Counted from the first letter of the stretch, positions 47,557 through 59,415 are shown. The stretch: DNA of 64,000 nucleotides from Persicaria tinctoria (GCA_037127255.1 JBANSL010000010.1:31016120-31080119), one strand, 5' to 3'. Numbers and translations: made by a program. The notes: generated from the letters alone by a model not told the origin.

Positions 47557-49776
47557 TTAATGAGCTTCTCGAAGCCGACACATTTCGATCTTGCGCACAA
47601 GTTGCTCAAACTTCTTGGGAGGTAATGACTTGGTGAACAAGTCGGCGAGGTTCTCATCTGATCGGATTTGTTGGACTTCTATTTTCCCTTTCTTCTCAAG
47701 TTCATGAGTAGAGAAGAATTTTGGTGATATGTGCTTATTCCGATCCCCTTTGATGTAGCCTTCCTTCACTTGAGTGACACATGCAGAGTTATCTTCGTAT
47801 ATCACGGTTGGGTTACCTTTGATGGACTTGATTCCAGATTCCTTCTGTATATATTTTATCACCGATCTTAGCCACACGCATTCTCTTCCCGCTTCGTACA
47901 GTGCTATCAATTCGGCATGGTTTGACGATGTAGCAGTCAGAGTTTGCTTTGTTGATTTCCATGATATGGATGTGTCTCCATAAGTGAAGACATATCCATT
48001 TTGAGATTTAGCCTTGTGTGGGTCTGATAGATATCCTGCATCTGCATAACCAACAAGAGTGGCATTTGGACAGTTTTGATAAAATAAGCCAAGATCATGT
48101 GTACCTCTAAGATAACGGAACAAATGCTTAATTCCGTTCCAATGTCTCCTTGTTGTAGTTGAGCTGTATCTTGACAACAAGTTTACATCGAAGGCAATAT
48201 CAGGCCTTGTATTGTTGGCTAGGTACATCAAGGCACCAATAGCACTTAAGTATGGTGTTTCTGGGCCAAGTATTTCCTCATCATCTTCTCGAGGACGGAA
48301 TGGGTCATCGTGTATATTTAGAGAGCGAACGACCATGGGTGAGTTCAATGGATGAGCTTTATCCATGTTGAATCTCTTCAGAATTTTCTCGGTATAATTA
48401 GATTGATGGACAAAAATTCCATCTCGTACATGCTCAATTTGTAAACCGAGACAGAACTTGGTTTTTCCAAGATCTTTCATCTCAAATTCTTTCATCAAGT
48501 ACCTAGCTGTACTTGCAATCTCATTCAGGGTTCCAACAATGTTTAAATCATCAATATATACTGCAATAATGGCAAACCCTGATTCATATCTTTTGATAAA
48601 GATACATGGACACCTTGAGTCGTTCTTATATCCTTCCTTCTGAAGGTATTCACTAAGACGATTGTACCACATTCGCCCAGATTGTTTCAGTCCATACAAA
48701 GATCTCCTCAACTTTATGGAGAACATTTCTCGAGGCTTTGATTTGCAAGATTCAGGCATCTTTAGTCCTTCAGGGACCTTCATGTATATATCGGTGTCAA
48801 GTGACCCATACAAATATGCAGTCACGACATCCATTAAGCGCATTTGTAGCTTTTCAGCCACTGTCAGGCTAATTAAAAATCTCAAGGTAGTTGCATCAAC
48901 TACCGGTGAATATGTATCTTCATAATCAATTCCTGGCATTTGTGAAAAACCTTGTGCTACAAGCCTTGCCTTATATCTTGCTACCTCATTTTTCTCATTT
49001 CGTTTTCTCACAAAGACCCATTTGTAGCCAACTGGCCTAACACCTTTTGGGGTCTCGGTCACAGGACTGAAAACTTCACGCTTTTCAAGCGATTTTAATT
49101 CTGCTTGAATTGCATCTCGCCATTTAGGCCAATCTTTTCTATGACGACACTCTTCAACCGTCTTAGGTTCAACATCGTCGTCTTCATCCATCATTTCAAC
49201 TGCTACTGAAAAAGCAAATATTTCATCGACAATGACATCTTTTCTGTTCCATTGCATCCCAGTGGACACATAATTTATGGAAATCTCATAATTGTCGATT
49301 TTTCTATCTTCTTCAAGAAGACCCTCTTTTTCATCTTCTTTAACAAGATTCTCCTCTTCTGAGGAGTTTCCTTCGCCTCTCAGGATATCCTCATTATAGA
49401 TCTCTTTGCCTTTATTATTATCTTCAGATGGCTGGACTGTTGTGAGATCACCGACATTACCCTTTTGTCTCCTCGTTTGTCTTGGTTTCAAATCTTTGGA
49501 ACCAAGTGGTCTACCTCGTTTTCTACGTATAGTAGATTCATTAGCAATAGATTTATTAGGTAGATCCATAGGTACTTCAATCCTCGCAGGGGCATTTACA
49601 GCAGGTATATGTGACTTCGTCACTTTTGCTATATTAGTAAATGCATCAGGCAACTGATTAGCTATGCCTTGTAAATGAATTATCTTTTGTACCTCTTGTT
49701 CACATACTTTCGTTCGAGGATCAAGGTATGATAAAGACATGGCATCCCATGTGATCTCACCTTTATTAGGGTCCAT
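47557..49776 (-). pseudogene. Copia RT and RNase H segment (long open frame)
   Basis: A 739-codon uninterrupted frame, in the same frame as the integrase segment upstream but cut off from it by one in-frame TAA (49777-49779). A basic linker (RRKRGRPLGSKDLKPRQTRR) leads to RT: KWVFVRKRNEKNEVARYKAR, FSQMPGIDYEDTYSPVVD, LYGLKQSGRMWYNRL and the catalytic YIDDLNIVG (about 48545-48570). RNase H follows, with GYADAGYLSDPHKAKSQNGY, SSNHAELIALYEAGREC and the C-terminal ENLADLFTKSLP. All polymerase and RNase H signature blocks are in place. Only the single stop and the upstream breaks mark it as defective. Confidence 0.88.
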
Positions 49777-50205
49777 TTAATTCTTTTCTCCCCTTAGAGT
49801 TGGGAATGTATTTTCATCAAAGTGACAATCAGCAAACCTTGCTGTAAACAAGTCATCTGTTGTTGGCTCAAGATATTTAATAATCGAGGGGGATTCAAAG
49901 CCAACATATATTCCCAATCTCCTTTGAGGACCCATCTTTGTTCGTTGTGGTGGAGCAATTGGAACATACACTGCACATCCAAAAACCTTCAGGTGTGATA
50001 TATTTGGTTCCTTACCAGACACAAGTTGCATTGGGGAGTATTTATGGTATGCAGTTGGTCTCAACCGAATCAGTGCCGCAACATGTAATACAACATGTCC
50101 CCAAGCTGATGATGGTAACTTAGATTTCATCAGCAATGGTCTGGCAATTAATTGTAATCGTTTGATTAACGATTCCGCGAGACCATTTTGTGTATGTACA
50201 TGTGC
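49777..50205 (-). pseudogene. Copia integrase C-terminal half
   Basis: The frame directly downstream (element sense) of the nested insertion carries TQNGLAESLIKRLQLIARPL (the Glu of the DDE triad region), SAWGHVVLHVAALIRLRP, and LKVFGCAVYVPIAPPQRTKM. It ends at TAA 49777-49779. Its N-terminal continuation lies on the far side of the hAT-type insert at 50709 and beyond. Confidence 0.85.
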
Positions 50206-50708
50206 TAGGGCTGGCACGGTACGGTACCATGGTAAATTTTTCATTACCACGTACCGTACCGATTCCCCTCGGTATGGGATTTTATGTACCACGTACCAAC
50301 CGAATAGTTTCGGTACCGAAACTCTTGGTACCGAAAGTATCGGTTACCGAATGTCGGTACCGTGGTAACCGAAGCCACTATTTTCATTCTTCGATTTTCG
50401 TTTTATACACTATGGTACCAATGACAGATTATGCTTGAAAACGAACCGACTATCCTTGGTATCAACGGTACCACGGTATTTTAATTTTTTAAAAATAAAA
50501 TATATATTTTATTTTTAAAAATAAAATAAAATAAATATATATTCGGTACCAACGGTACCACGGTATTTGGGTTGTCCATACCGTTATCGTACCGACTATC
50601 CTTGGTACCGAGACTTCGGTTACCGATTCAGTCGGTTACCGACTTCTTGGTACCAATGACATGTTGGTACGGTTGGTATGGTAATTTTCGATTACCATAC
50701 CAACCCTA
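50206..50708. mobile_element. 503-bp hAT-type MITE nested in copia integrase
   Basis: The ends read TAGGGCTGGCACGGTA on the left and, reverse-complemented, TAGGGTTGGTATGGTA on the right. A perfect 8-bp target duplication ACATGTGC flanks it (50198-50205 and 50709-50716), which is diagnostic of the hAT superfamily. The body is full of GGTACCG / CGGTACC words in both orientations and has no transposase. It is inserted in the catalytic-core coding sequence, after VEHPVA, so it postdates the copia element. Confidence 0.92.
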
Positions 50709-51698
50709 ACATGTGCTACTGGGTGCTCCACTGTAATCCCAATTGACATACAGTAGTCATTAAATGCTTGGGATGTGAATTCTCCTGCATTATCTAGTCG
50801 GATTTTCTTTATTGCATAATCCAGAAATTGTGCTCTTAATCGTATGATTTGAGCAAGGAGTTTAGCAAATGCGACATTTCTCGTCGACAATAAGCTTACA
50901 TGTGACCAGCGTGACTGTTGATGCATCTATTAGCACCATAAAGTAGCGAAATGGTCCACATGGTGGCGCAGTTGAATCACATATATCTCCTTGAATTCTT
51001 TCTAAAAATGCAGGAGCTTCGACTGCTATTTTATTTTTCGAGGGCCTAATGATCAATTTTCCCAACGAACAAGCAGTACAATTTAGATCACTTGTCTGTA
51101 GGCTCCTCTTGTCCTTTAATGCATGACCAAGTGAATTCTCAATAATTATGTGCATCATTGTTGTACCTGGATGACCCAATCGGTCATGCCACAGGTTAAG
51201 CATTTTATGGTCGTCTGGACTTCTCCTAGACACCATATTGATCTCAAATGGACTTATATGAGTAAAGTATAGTCCAGATGAATAAGCTGGTAGCTTTTCT
51301 ACCACTTCCCTTTTTCCAGATACATGTGCAGTCAAGCACAAGTACTCATTTTCATTTTCATTCATGGTTTCAATATGAAACCCATTTTGACACACATCTT
51401 TGAAGCTTAACATATTTCTCTGTGACTTCCTTGAGTATAGTGCATCTTTTATTATCAGCTTTGTCCCTCTTGGAAGCAAGAGACAAGCTTTTCTTGATCC
51501 TTCGATCAACTTTGCCACACCTGATATTGTGTTGACATTTCCTTCATAGACTGTCAACTGAGTGAAGTACTCTTTGTTTTTCAGGATGGTGTGGGTTGTA
51601 GCACTGTCCACTAGACATTGCTCTTTATGATCACGAGTAACTCCAGATGAATTCATAACTTCAGAAATTAAGAAAACACACAGAGTTAATACAAGCAT
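50709..51698 (-). pseudogene. Copia protease and integrase N-terminal half
   Basis: The protease has CLVDSATTHTILKNKEYFT. The usual DSG(A/C) motif reads DSATT here, as in several copia lineages. The pre-integrase zinc domain follows (LWHDRLGHPGTTMMH ... CTACSLGKL), then the core (RIQGDICDSTAPPCGPFRYF; the second catalytic block KIRLDNAGEFTSQAFNDYC). A frame change lies near 50900, inside the core, where the two frames overlap. The coding then runs into the nested hAT-type element. Confidence 0.82.
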
Positions 51699-51855
51699 TA
51701 TATTACATGATCGATTGAAATTTAAGTTACACTAATATCATACAAAGACACTTCATAGGACTCGGACAAGGAAATTGAAACTACACTGCTACTATACAAG
51801 GACACTTCATAAGACTTAGACAAATAAACATTCAACTTATTAGAGACATAGAAAT

Positions 51856-52608
51856 TTAGAAATTAGTGCATTCGTCATAGGGAAATTCATCACTAGTCTC
51901 GACATTGTTTGCAAACATGTCTTCGAGATCAAGAGTGGGAATTTGTGGAGCATTGTTAGTAGCAAAGTTTGCTTCCACCTCCTTTCCCTTTTCTTTCTGG
52001 GAAGCTTGATACATCTCACACAAGTGTTTAGCTGTACGACACACTTTGGCCCAGTGGCCAGTCATCCCACATCGGTAACATTGAGACTTGGGTTTGTTTG
52101 GGGTTCCTGTTGGACCCATCTGGACCTTTTGCTTCATCCCCTTTGAGGATGATTCTCCAGGATGGCCATGTTTTTAGGAGAAGTTACCTTTCCAATAGCC
52201 TTGTTTGCGGTCGTTGCCACGACCTTTCCATTTCTTGTAACCCCGCGAATTTTTACGGCCATCACCTCTCTTTGTGTTGGCATTCATAGCATTCACATCA
52301 TTTGCTTCAAGGTATGGTGCCGCGCCTAGAGGTCTCATGTTGTGGTTCCTCATCAAGAGTTCATTATTTTTCTCCGCCACAAGCATCACATTAATTAGGT
52401 CAGAGTACTTTTTAAAGCCACTTTGCCTGTATTGCTGTTGTAGCAGCACATTAGATGCATGCATTGTTGAAAATGTCTTCTCCATCATTTGCTCCTCGGT
52501 AATTTCATGGCCACATAATTTCAGTTTCGATGTGATTCGAAACACAGCGGAGTTATACTCCCTGATATGGCCATTGGGAGTAATATATTCACTCGTAAAG
52601 AGTTCCAT
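51856..52608 (-). pseudogene. Copia gag, N-terminally truncated
   Basis: Residues typical of the middle and end of plant copia Gag: YNSAVFRITSKLKLCGHEIT, EKTFSTMHASNVLLQQQYR, SDLINVMLVAEKNNELLMRN. They are followed, after one stop near 52174, by a CCHC knuckle CYRCGMTGHWAKVC (about 52050-52080). Normal Gags of this group have roughly 130 residues before EYNSA. Here that part is absent, and upstream lies unrelated AT-rich DNA (about 52612-53030) up to the leader next to the LTR. The Gag is therefore defective. Confidence 0.78.
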
Positions 52609-53030
52609 TCATATATGGTCTATTTATGCAAACAATTTTAAAAAGTGATCTACTTATGCAAACAATTTTAAAAAGTGATTTTTTTTCACTGTTAATAGTG
52701 TAGTTGGTAAGAATTTAACATGTTGAATTACTAATTAGGAAAGAGTTGACACTTATATTTTAATTAATTAACATGCATATGTATCAAATATATCTATATA
52801 TGTACTCCATCAGAATGCTATAGTAAAACATCAATCATATAGTAATATACTCCTATATTTTTGTCAAAAGAAGAAGTAATATATGGGTATATATCATGTA
52901 CTCCTTTGCTGTGCATACATGTATATGATTTGTATGAGTTTCTGGTGTAGAAGATCCCAATTTGGGCAACTACAGAGCATACTCCTCCATAAAACGATTT
53001 TGGTAAAAACATTTTCATAATTAAAAAGTT
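52609..53030. other. Non-copia AT-rich insert replacing the Gag N-terminus
   Basis: This stretch lies inside the element but does not encode the expected Gag start. It begins with a tandem pair of ATGCAAACAATTTTAAAAAG words, the first within a 43-bp sequence that is repeated, inverted, outside the element at 53486-53528. No terminal repeat or target duplication was identified, so the mechanism (insertion or replacement) is unknown. Confidence 0.5.
52617..52659 (+). repeat. 43-bp repeat, copy 1 (inverted partner at 53486)
   Basis: Starts GGTCTATTTATGCAAACAAT and is perfectly complementary in reverse to 53486-53528. A flanking TTTTTTTTCACTG word is shared in the same inverted relation further along. 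Confidence 0.8.
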
Positions 53031-53097
53031 TAAATAGGAGGATTTTACCTTCAGATCTGAAAAACTCAGTTGGTGTTTAGATCTCGTGCTGATAACG

Positions 53098-53306
53098 TGT
53101 GATAATTTTAGTGGTAAACAAGAGAACCAGATGGTTTTGTACTTGTAATCGTACTTAATTTATCTGATTTCTTGCTTGATTTACAACAATCCGGATCCCC
53201 CTTTTATAGTGGAGATCCATCCCTATCACAACAAAAAATATCCCGGATTTTGGGGGATATTTTACTATAAGGTGAAATATTCACCACATAATAAAATATT
53301 ACAACA
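53098..53306 (-). repeat. 5' LTR of minus-strand copia element
   Basis: About 209 bp, TG...CA limits. The AAATG target duplication follows at 53307-53311. In element orientation the leader with possible primer site TTATCAGCACGAG lies just downstream (about 53083-53097). Confidence 0.93.
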
Positions 53307-53485
53307 AAATGAAATTTTTGGTGCGTATAGTAATTATTTATAGTGCGAATAACAACCGCGTAGTTTATTTCTTTAGATTGTATTGTTGGGCTGGGTATTT
53401 TTTTTGTATTGGGTCAAAACATATAAATACTGTAAATTGACAGTGAAAAAAAAATCAGAAAATAGATTTTTGTTTTGTGCTATTT

Positions 53486-53528
53486 GCATAAGTAGATCAC
53501 TTTTTAAAATTGTTTGCATAAATAGACC
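53486..53528 (-). repeat. 43-bp repeat, copy 2 (inverted partner at 52617)
   Basis: Exact reverse complement of the copy inside the copia element. It is embedded in a stretch (about 53380-53600) that looks like the terminal region of another transposon, possibly the Mutator-like element that follows. Confidence 0.8.
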
Positions 53529-53803
53529 ATGTTTTGGAAAAATGAAAAAGTGGTCTATGGTGTTATTTGTGCAAATAGAAATTGTGACCCAAAGGGCCGG
53601 TAGTAGGTGAACCAAAAGGGAGGGAACAGGTGAGAGGGAAGAGAGAGGGAAGAAAGAGGAAGGGTTTGGCGCCAAATTTGAAGAGAGAGAGAGAGAGTGA
53701 TATGATGTTGATGTGATTTTGTGGAACCCTTTTCCATTTTATATGGTATAAAGGACATGCTTTTTATTTTCTTCTTCTCCCACAATTTTTGAAGTAAAAA
53801 CTC

Positions 53804-55385
53804 ATGGAGAGAGAGATGGGAGAGAAGGAGAATGTTCCACCATGGAAGACAAGCTCCCGACTTGCTGTTCCAGTTCCAGAGTACGTGTCGGCTTCAATCT
53901 GTGCACCTGTCAGTGATCAAAATCTCCGTGTCAATGTGATGCCCCAGAAACCCTTGTTGGCAGATGAAAGGGGTAAGTGTTTTATGCGAAGTACTCTTCA
54001 TCTATGGCGTTAGATACCCATCAATCTCTTTTCTGAACTTTGGTTTTGTTTTTCAGGTAGACACACCTTGGTATGCATCACTCTCATCCTCCATGGTTCT
54101 TGGGTGGTCGAGAAAGGTACATGGGTGTATGTGGGTGCGAAGGCGCTAAAGAATATCATGATAAAACAGGACATCGACTTCAACACTTTGAAAAATGTAA
54201 TCAGGCTGAAGGGTGGCGATGGTGCCTCATATGCAGAGGGGGCGTTGTCGTACGTGCCGAAGTCGAAAGAAGGGGGTCAGCCATCATTATTGTTGATGAT
54301 GACCACCTTGAGGCGTTTAAATTTCTAAAATTGAAGTGCGGAGAAGACCCATGGCCCCCGGCGATATATGTCGGGCCATTGGAGACGGAGAGCTTTGAAG
54401 TCAAGCAATGTGCCGGGGAAGAGCGCCTCAGTGGGCCACCCTCCTTGCAAAAAGTGGACAATTTGGTTGAGATTGTTAACGATGACACATCCGGTAAGGC
54501 ACATCAAACCCCCTTGTGTGTAGATGGTGTGTTACATGCTGGGGGAGAGGTGATCGAGGTTATACGGAAGAGTAAGGAGCTGGTTGCGATGGACATTCCT
54601 GACAAGGGTAATACGTCAGATGACAAGGGAATGTATTCAGGTGACATGGTACAAAGTCTGCATGCGATGGACAATCCTGACAAGAGTAATACGTCAGGTG
54701 ACAAGGGAATGTGTTCAGGTGACAGGGTACAGGGTCTGGAGGTGATAGAGTTGGGTGATACGGATACCTCTTCAGGTGACATGGGACCTGGTTTGGATGT
54801 GATATCCCTTAGAAACGAGGAGGAGGAGGATGATGACTAACCCCCACGAACGAGTTTTGAACCTCATTCGAGGCCGAAGGTTATGAAGTGAAGCTCAAAG
54901 AAGATTGGGATGACTTTGACTCCAACGGTGTGGAGGAGGACACGAGTATGAGGGAGTTGGTGTAGGAGGAAGTCGAGGAAGAGATGATGAGGGAACTTGA
55001 ACATTTTAAGCTCAGGACTAGCGTATCCCCACCTACGATTCAGAACATTGACGCTATGATGGATATAGCAACGACTCGTACCCAGGACCCACGACGCAAC
55101 ATTACTCAACTTTCGGAGGTACAATTATTCGCATCGAAGGCTGATGTGCGGACTTGCCTTTGCTGGAATGCGGTGGAGAATTGCTTCGAGTTTATTGTGA
55201 AGAGGTCTACAACAAAGGTGCTAGTCGTTCAATTTGTGGACCCAAACTGCACGTGGATGTGTAGGGCCTCGCCTTACCTCCACACCACTATGTCGAGTTT
55301 ATTTTGCATTATCAGCTTTTGGGGTCAGGGGTTGGACCATTTTGATAGGTATGTGGTTAAGAACTTCGTAATACTTTTGTGGTAA
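53804..55385 (+). pseudogene. Mutator-like (MULE) transposase N-terminal part, truncated
   Basis: A probable first exon (53804-53972) with donor GGGTAAGT joins an exon from 54058 (acceptor TTTTTCAG). The joined frame gives LILHGSWVVEKGTWVYVG, resembling the N-terminal domain of plant MULE transposases. A frameshift near 54270 moves the continuation into another frame (IIIVDDDHLEAFKFLKLK). An acidic region with two SGDKGMxSGDxVQ-like repeats follows, and a TAA at 54838. Further on, VQLFASKADVRTCLCWNAVE and CTWMCRAS match the MuDR DNA-binding domain (about 55110-55280). The catalytic DDE domain and zinc knuckle are absent. The first exon (MGEKENVPPWK...) I do not recognise; it could be a captured host exon. 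Confidence 0.72.
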
Positions 55386-57400
55386 GTAGGTAGGTTGGTG
55401 TAATTAGTTTGGTATAATTTTGGGTAACTAGGTTGGGGAACGAGGTAAGTAGGTTGGTGTAATTTTGGGTCAATGCACATTTCACAAACTTCACGTATTA
55501 GGCGTTGCAGTTCGCCGTGGACATTTTTTGTGGATGCACAGTTACTTATTCTGTAAATCCTACATGACATCAATATGAATTTCACATGTCGTCTATTATT
55601 ATTCTCGTTCCACCTGTTATATTTCATCTGGTCACCTATTATTCACACCCTCCCAGAACCCAATGTTTGTTTTCCCGTGTCACCTATTACATTTGACGTG
55701 CCACCTGTTATAATTAACATGTCATATTTTGAATACCCGTAACCCGTGACACGTGTTTGTATGCCTGTGTCACCTAAAATATATTACGTGTCACAAGTAT
55801 TTTCACACAAACAATATCAAAGCAAGTACGTGGATAGAGAAAATCCTAACTACAGAGGATGTTCATAAAAGTATTACATCTACTGAGCAATCAATGTCAT
55901 AAATGAGTAAAACAACCGACCAACTGATATGATAACGTCCTAAAAGCAACGACATAACAACAAAGATCAAGTACCAGGTCTCCCACCTCTTCTTGGTCAT
56001 CACTTGACGTTGTAGTGCGTAATGCACTAGTTGGGACGAGAATTGGCACCGGTTCGCCAGCTGGATGATCCCGCAAAACTGGCTGTCCAGCAGCTTATCC
56101 CAATCGTAGGGGTCGACGTAGTTGTTGATGTTGACAAGCATCGACAACCTCGACCCTTGGTTTACCCGTGCCCGGAAGTGCTTTTCTTCCGGGACACAGT
56201 AACGGGGTTCCCGCTATTTGTCACTCTTTGCATTTTTAGTCCGAACCATTTTTCTCATGCAGTTTAAGAGCAACAATCAATTTTCCAGATATTTGATATT
56301 CCATGTCACACAGTTTCTAAACCCGTGTCACTAATGTGAGACAGCCCTATGCAGATGAAACTGCGTTTACCATACCCAATGTTGACGCCATACATTCCAC
56401 GTCCACTCCCGAAATTTCAATTTCAAACTAATGGAATTGCACGTTCTAAAATACCTAATACCAATCGACTTCCACACCCAATGTCACCCAATTTCTATAT
56501 CTCAAATTCTAAGCCCCTGTCACCCAAATTCCACACCCATGTCACCCTCTTTCTCTTTCCCACACCAGATTTCGAAATTAAACACATCTAAAACCTCAAT
56601 CCTTCTTCTTCAATCAGCCCCCTAATCTTCCTCATTCCCAATTTCGACTCCCACTATTGCCATCCTCTTCGGCCTTCCTAAACCCTAACCGCCGGTTTGC
56701 CCTATCCATACCCCAAAACCGCCCGTCTCTTCCTTCAATCGCAACCACCATTGTCACTCCTCCACAACCCATCAATCAACCCACCTTTGACATTCAATCC
56801 CTTACCACCATAGTAGGTTCCTTCAATTATCCACCTCACACCCCAGATTCGAAGAAAACGGACAACCCAAGTGAAATGAAAAGGGGGCGTACCTTTAAAG
56901 CATCCTCCGGCGCTCTTCTCTTCTTCGATAGTTCCCGGCCGACGATCGTCGCAGTGGTAAGGTGTGGTGGCCGGCGTCTCTTCTTCCTCCCCTTTCGAAC
57001 CGTTTTTTTTTGAAATGGAGAGATGGTTTGGAGAGAGAGAAAGAGGGTGTGGTGATGATGAAGGCCAGATGGTATTTAATGCCCTGTCAACTCACACAAT
57101 TTTTTTTTGTTTTCTTTTTTTTTCTTTTCCCGTCCAAACTGGCTACAAGGGGTGTGGTGACTGGCACTTTTGTACAAAAAAATGGAAAAGAGTTTATTTT
57201 TGCAATTTTCTCTACACGTGTGCTACTTTTCCAAGTTTGGCAGGAAATTGGTCTATCTATGATCATTTTGCCTTTTGTTTTTCCCTCTTTTCGTTGTCCA
57301 TCGCCTTCATCCCCATTCGATTCTTCGTTGCGAATTCTGAGATCAATTCATAGATCGATTTACATTAATTTCAACAATCTCTCTCTCTCTTCATGTTATA
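55386..57400. other. Unassigned region downstream of MULE fragment
   Basis: Contains a short AGTAGGTTGGTGTAATT tandem (about 55385-55460) and many GTGTCACCT / TTATAATT words (55600-55800). It also holds open frames of 60-150 codons, such as 55863-56147 (-), 56031-56267 (+) and 56657-57013 (+), with no recognisable domain. The part at 56340-57010 is Pro/Ser/Thr-rich when translated, like GC-rich noncoding DNA or a 5' leader. This may be the right half of a MULE, but no terminal repeat was proven. Confidence 0.35.
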
Positions 57401-57522
57401 GGAATTAATTGATCGAATTGAAGGAAGTTGATCCATTTAGGACGACATATTATTTTCCTGCTCTTTTTTTTTTTCTTAAAAAAAATTCTTCTCTTGCTTA
57501 CTTCTTTGCCGTGAGTAGCTTT

Positions 57523-57579
57523 ATCGAAGCTTCTAAGTCGAGTCCCATCCCCGATACCTTTTTGGTGGTATTTATCGAG
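57523..57579 (+). pseudogene. Relic of arabinofuranosidase exon 1 end
   Basis: 57 bases resemble the end of exon 1 of the GH51 gene (41605-41661), roughly 79 percent identical by hand count. Encoded residues IEASKSSPIPDTFLVVFIE align with INASMSRSIPDTLFGIFFE. The sequence stops exactly where exon 1 of the intact gene meets its intron, and a GT follows here too (GAGGTAAT). So the source was genomic DNA, not a spliced copy. The rest of the gene is not found downstream in the window. Confidence 0.65.
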
Positions 57580-58171
57580 GTAATTAGTGATAAAGAGGTG
57601 AATACATATACAACAAAATTTGCATTTCTATGATCTATTCTCACTGTGAGTAATGTTTGTGTTCCCCTAAAAAATTAAACAATAGAGGGGCTTAATTTTA
57701 GGGGTGATTTTGGTACATAGACCTTTTTGAAAGTTCAATTGAGTATTTAGATTCCAAACCAATTTAATTAGTTTTGGTAGACCTCATCCAAATAGTGGTC
57801 AATGATCAACTGGTGGACCAATGACCGGTCAGTGTTGACCAACCCATTTGGATTTTTTTAAGTGATGCCATATTTTACCGTTTTGATGTCAAAATTTTAT
57901 TATATTTTATTTTCACTTTGATGCCATTTTTCTAATGAAATGATTGGATGTCACTTTTTTAATGCCACTTTTTTAAACTCTGATGGCATTTTTTATTTAC
58001 TGTAATGTCATGTTGACCATTGATGCCATTTTTTTAAGAGGGAATGGGGTTTATAGACCTTATTCAATATTTGTATAGGTAAATAGACCCTTATGATGTT
58101 TTTATTGTAATGTAGACCCTTGTAATTTATAATGACAGAAATATCCCCTTGTTATGAATTTAGACCATTTA

Positions 58172-58505
58172 GGGTTCGTTTGGTTTAACACGGGAATTAC
58201 AATTCCCAGGAAGTTACTTCCCGGGAATTCAATTCCCACGTATTGCACTTCCCGGGAATTGAAAAAATATGTTTGGTTGGATTTTAAATGATATGAATTA
58301 AAATATGAAAATTGGAAATTTCTTTTTATAAAAGGTGAAATTGGAACTTACCTAGGGGGAAGTAGGTAAGTTAAATTCCCGTGAAATGGAGGAATTTAAA
58401 TTCCTGGGAATTTAACTTCCTGAGTTTTCCTGTGACTAAAACTCCAACCAAACACATATATTTCATCTACTTCCTGGGTTTTTCAGTTGGTAACCAAACG
58501 AACCC
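58172..58505. mobile_element. 334-bp Tourist/Harbinger-type MITE
   Basis: Terminal inverted repeat GGGTTCGTTTGGTT at the left and its exact complement AACCAAACGAACCC at the right. The 3-bp target duplication TTA is on both sides (58169-58171 and 58506-58508). Internal TTCCCGGGAATT palindromes are seen. Ends and TTA site are diagnostic for PIF/Harbinger MITEs. Confidence 0.9.
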
Positions 58506-59415
58506 TTAGTTTTATCCATCACAATATTAAATTGGAAAAAAAAATTTAAAAGATATTTTGATATCTTAACAACTAACCTATCTTTTGCAGTTGGAAAGTA
58601 AAAGATTTATTCAACTATTAACCGATAACACTCCATATTAGTGTTTTTTAAACCTAAAATCTCAATTAAAGAGTGCACGGTGAGTTCTAAGATATGATAG
58701 TTTCTCCATTAAAGGATCAATATTGTATTAATGTATGTTATATATTCAATTAGCATGTATTTTGATTGATCGATGTCGGTTATACACGTTTTAAATCGGA
58801 CAACAGAAGTCACGTTGATTGGTATATACATTAACCCTTTTTTTTTATTCAAATATACATTTAACCTTTCAATATTGTAACTGTGATTGAAGGTAAGTGT
58901 GTTTGATTTTGCTTATATATAGCATGGGCTTGATTTCCAGTTGAAACACCTACATTACATGCTTTAAAATTTGGATTCAAGGTAGCAGTTGGGAAGGTTA
59001 ATTTGTTGCGCAATAATGGTACTTTTATGGGAAAGAACGTATTATTGTAACATATTATTGTAATTATGAGTGTGTTACAAGAAATAGTATATTGTAATTC
59101 CATATTCTTATATTAATGTAATAAATAAATTATAGTAATTGTTAATGTATTACAATAAATAACAAGTATGAACAATATTATTGAGGTAGTTTGTTATCGG
59201 AAATAGTATATTGTGCTTCCATGTTAAATTATACGTAGTAATGGATAATTTATTTTAACTTCTTAATGGAAAAGAAAGTCTTATTGTAACAATTAATTAA
59301 TGACGTGTTTTGTTACAAGAAGTATAATGTGGTTCTAACTAATATTGTAATGAATACTTTATTGTAGTTGTTACTGTAATTGTACCAAATTCATGAAATT
59401 CAATACAAACAAGTT

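Larger units (their letters stand above)
47158..53311 (-). mobile_element. Ty1/copia LTR retrotransposon, minus strand, with nested insertion
   Basis: Short LTRs of about 210 bp (47163-47372 and 53098-53306) begin TGTGATAATTTTAG and end ATTACAACA. The flanking duplication AAATG lies at 47158-47162 and 53307-53311. I count five substitutions between the LTRs, which suggests a moderately recent insertion. The coding strand is minus, so 53098-53306 is the 5' LTR; next to it lies a possible primer site TTATCAGCACGAG. A purine tract AAGGAGGAG abuts the other LTR. Gag, protease, integrase, RT and RNase H are in copia order. The integrase is split by a 503-bp hAT-type element, and the Gag N-terminus is missing. 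Confidence 0.95.
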
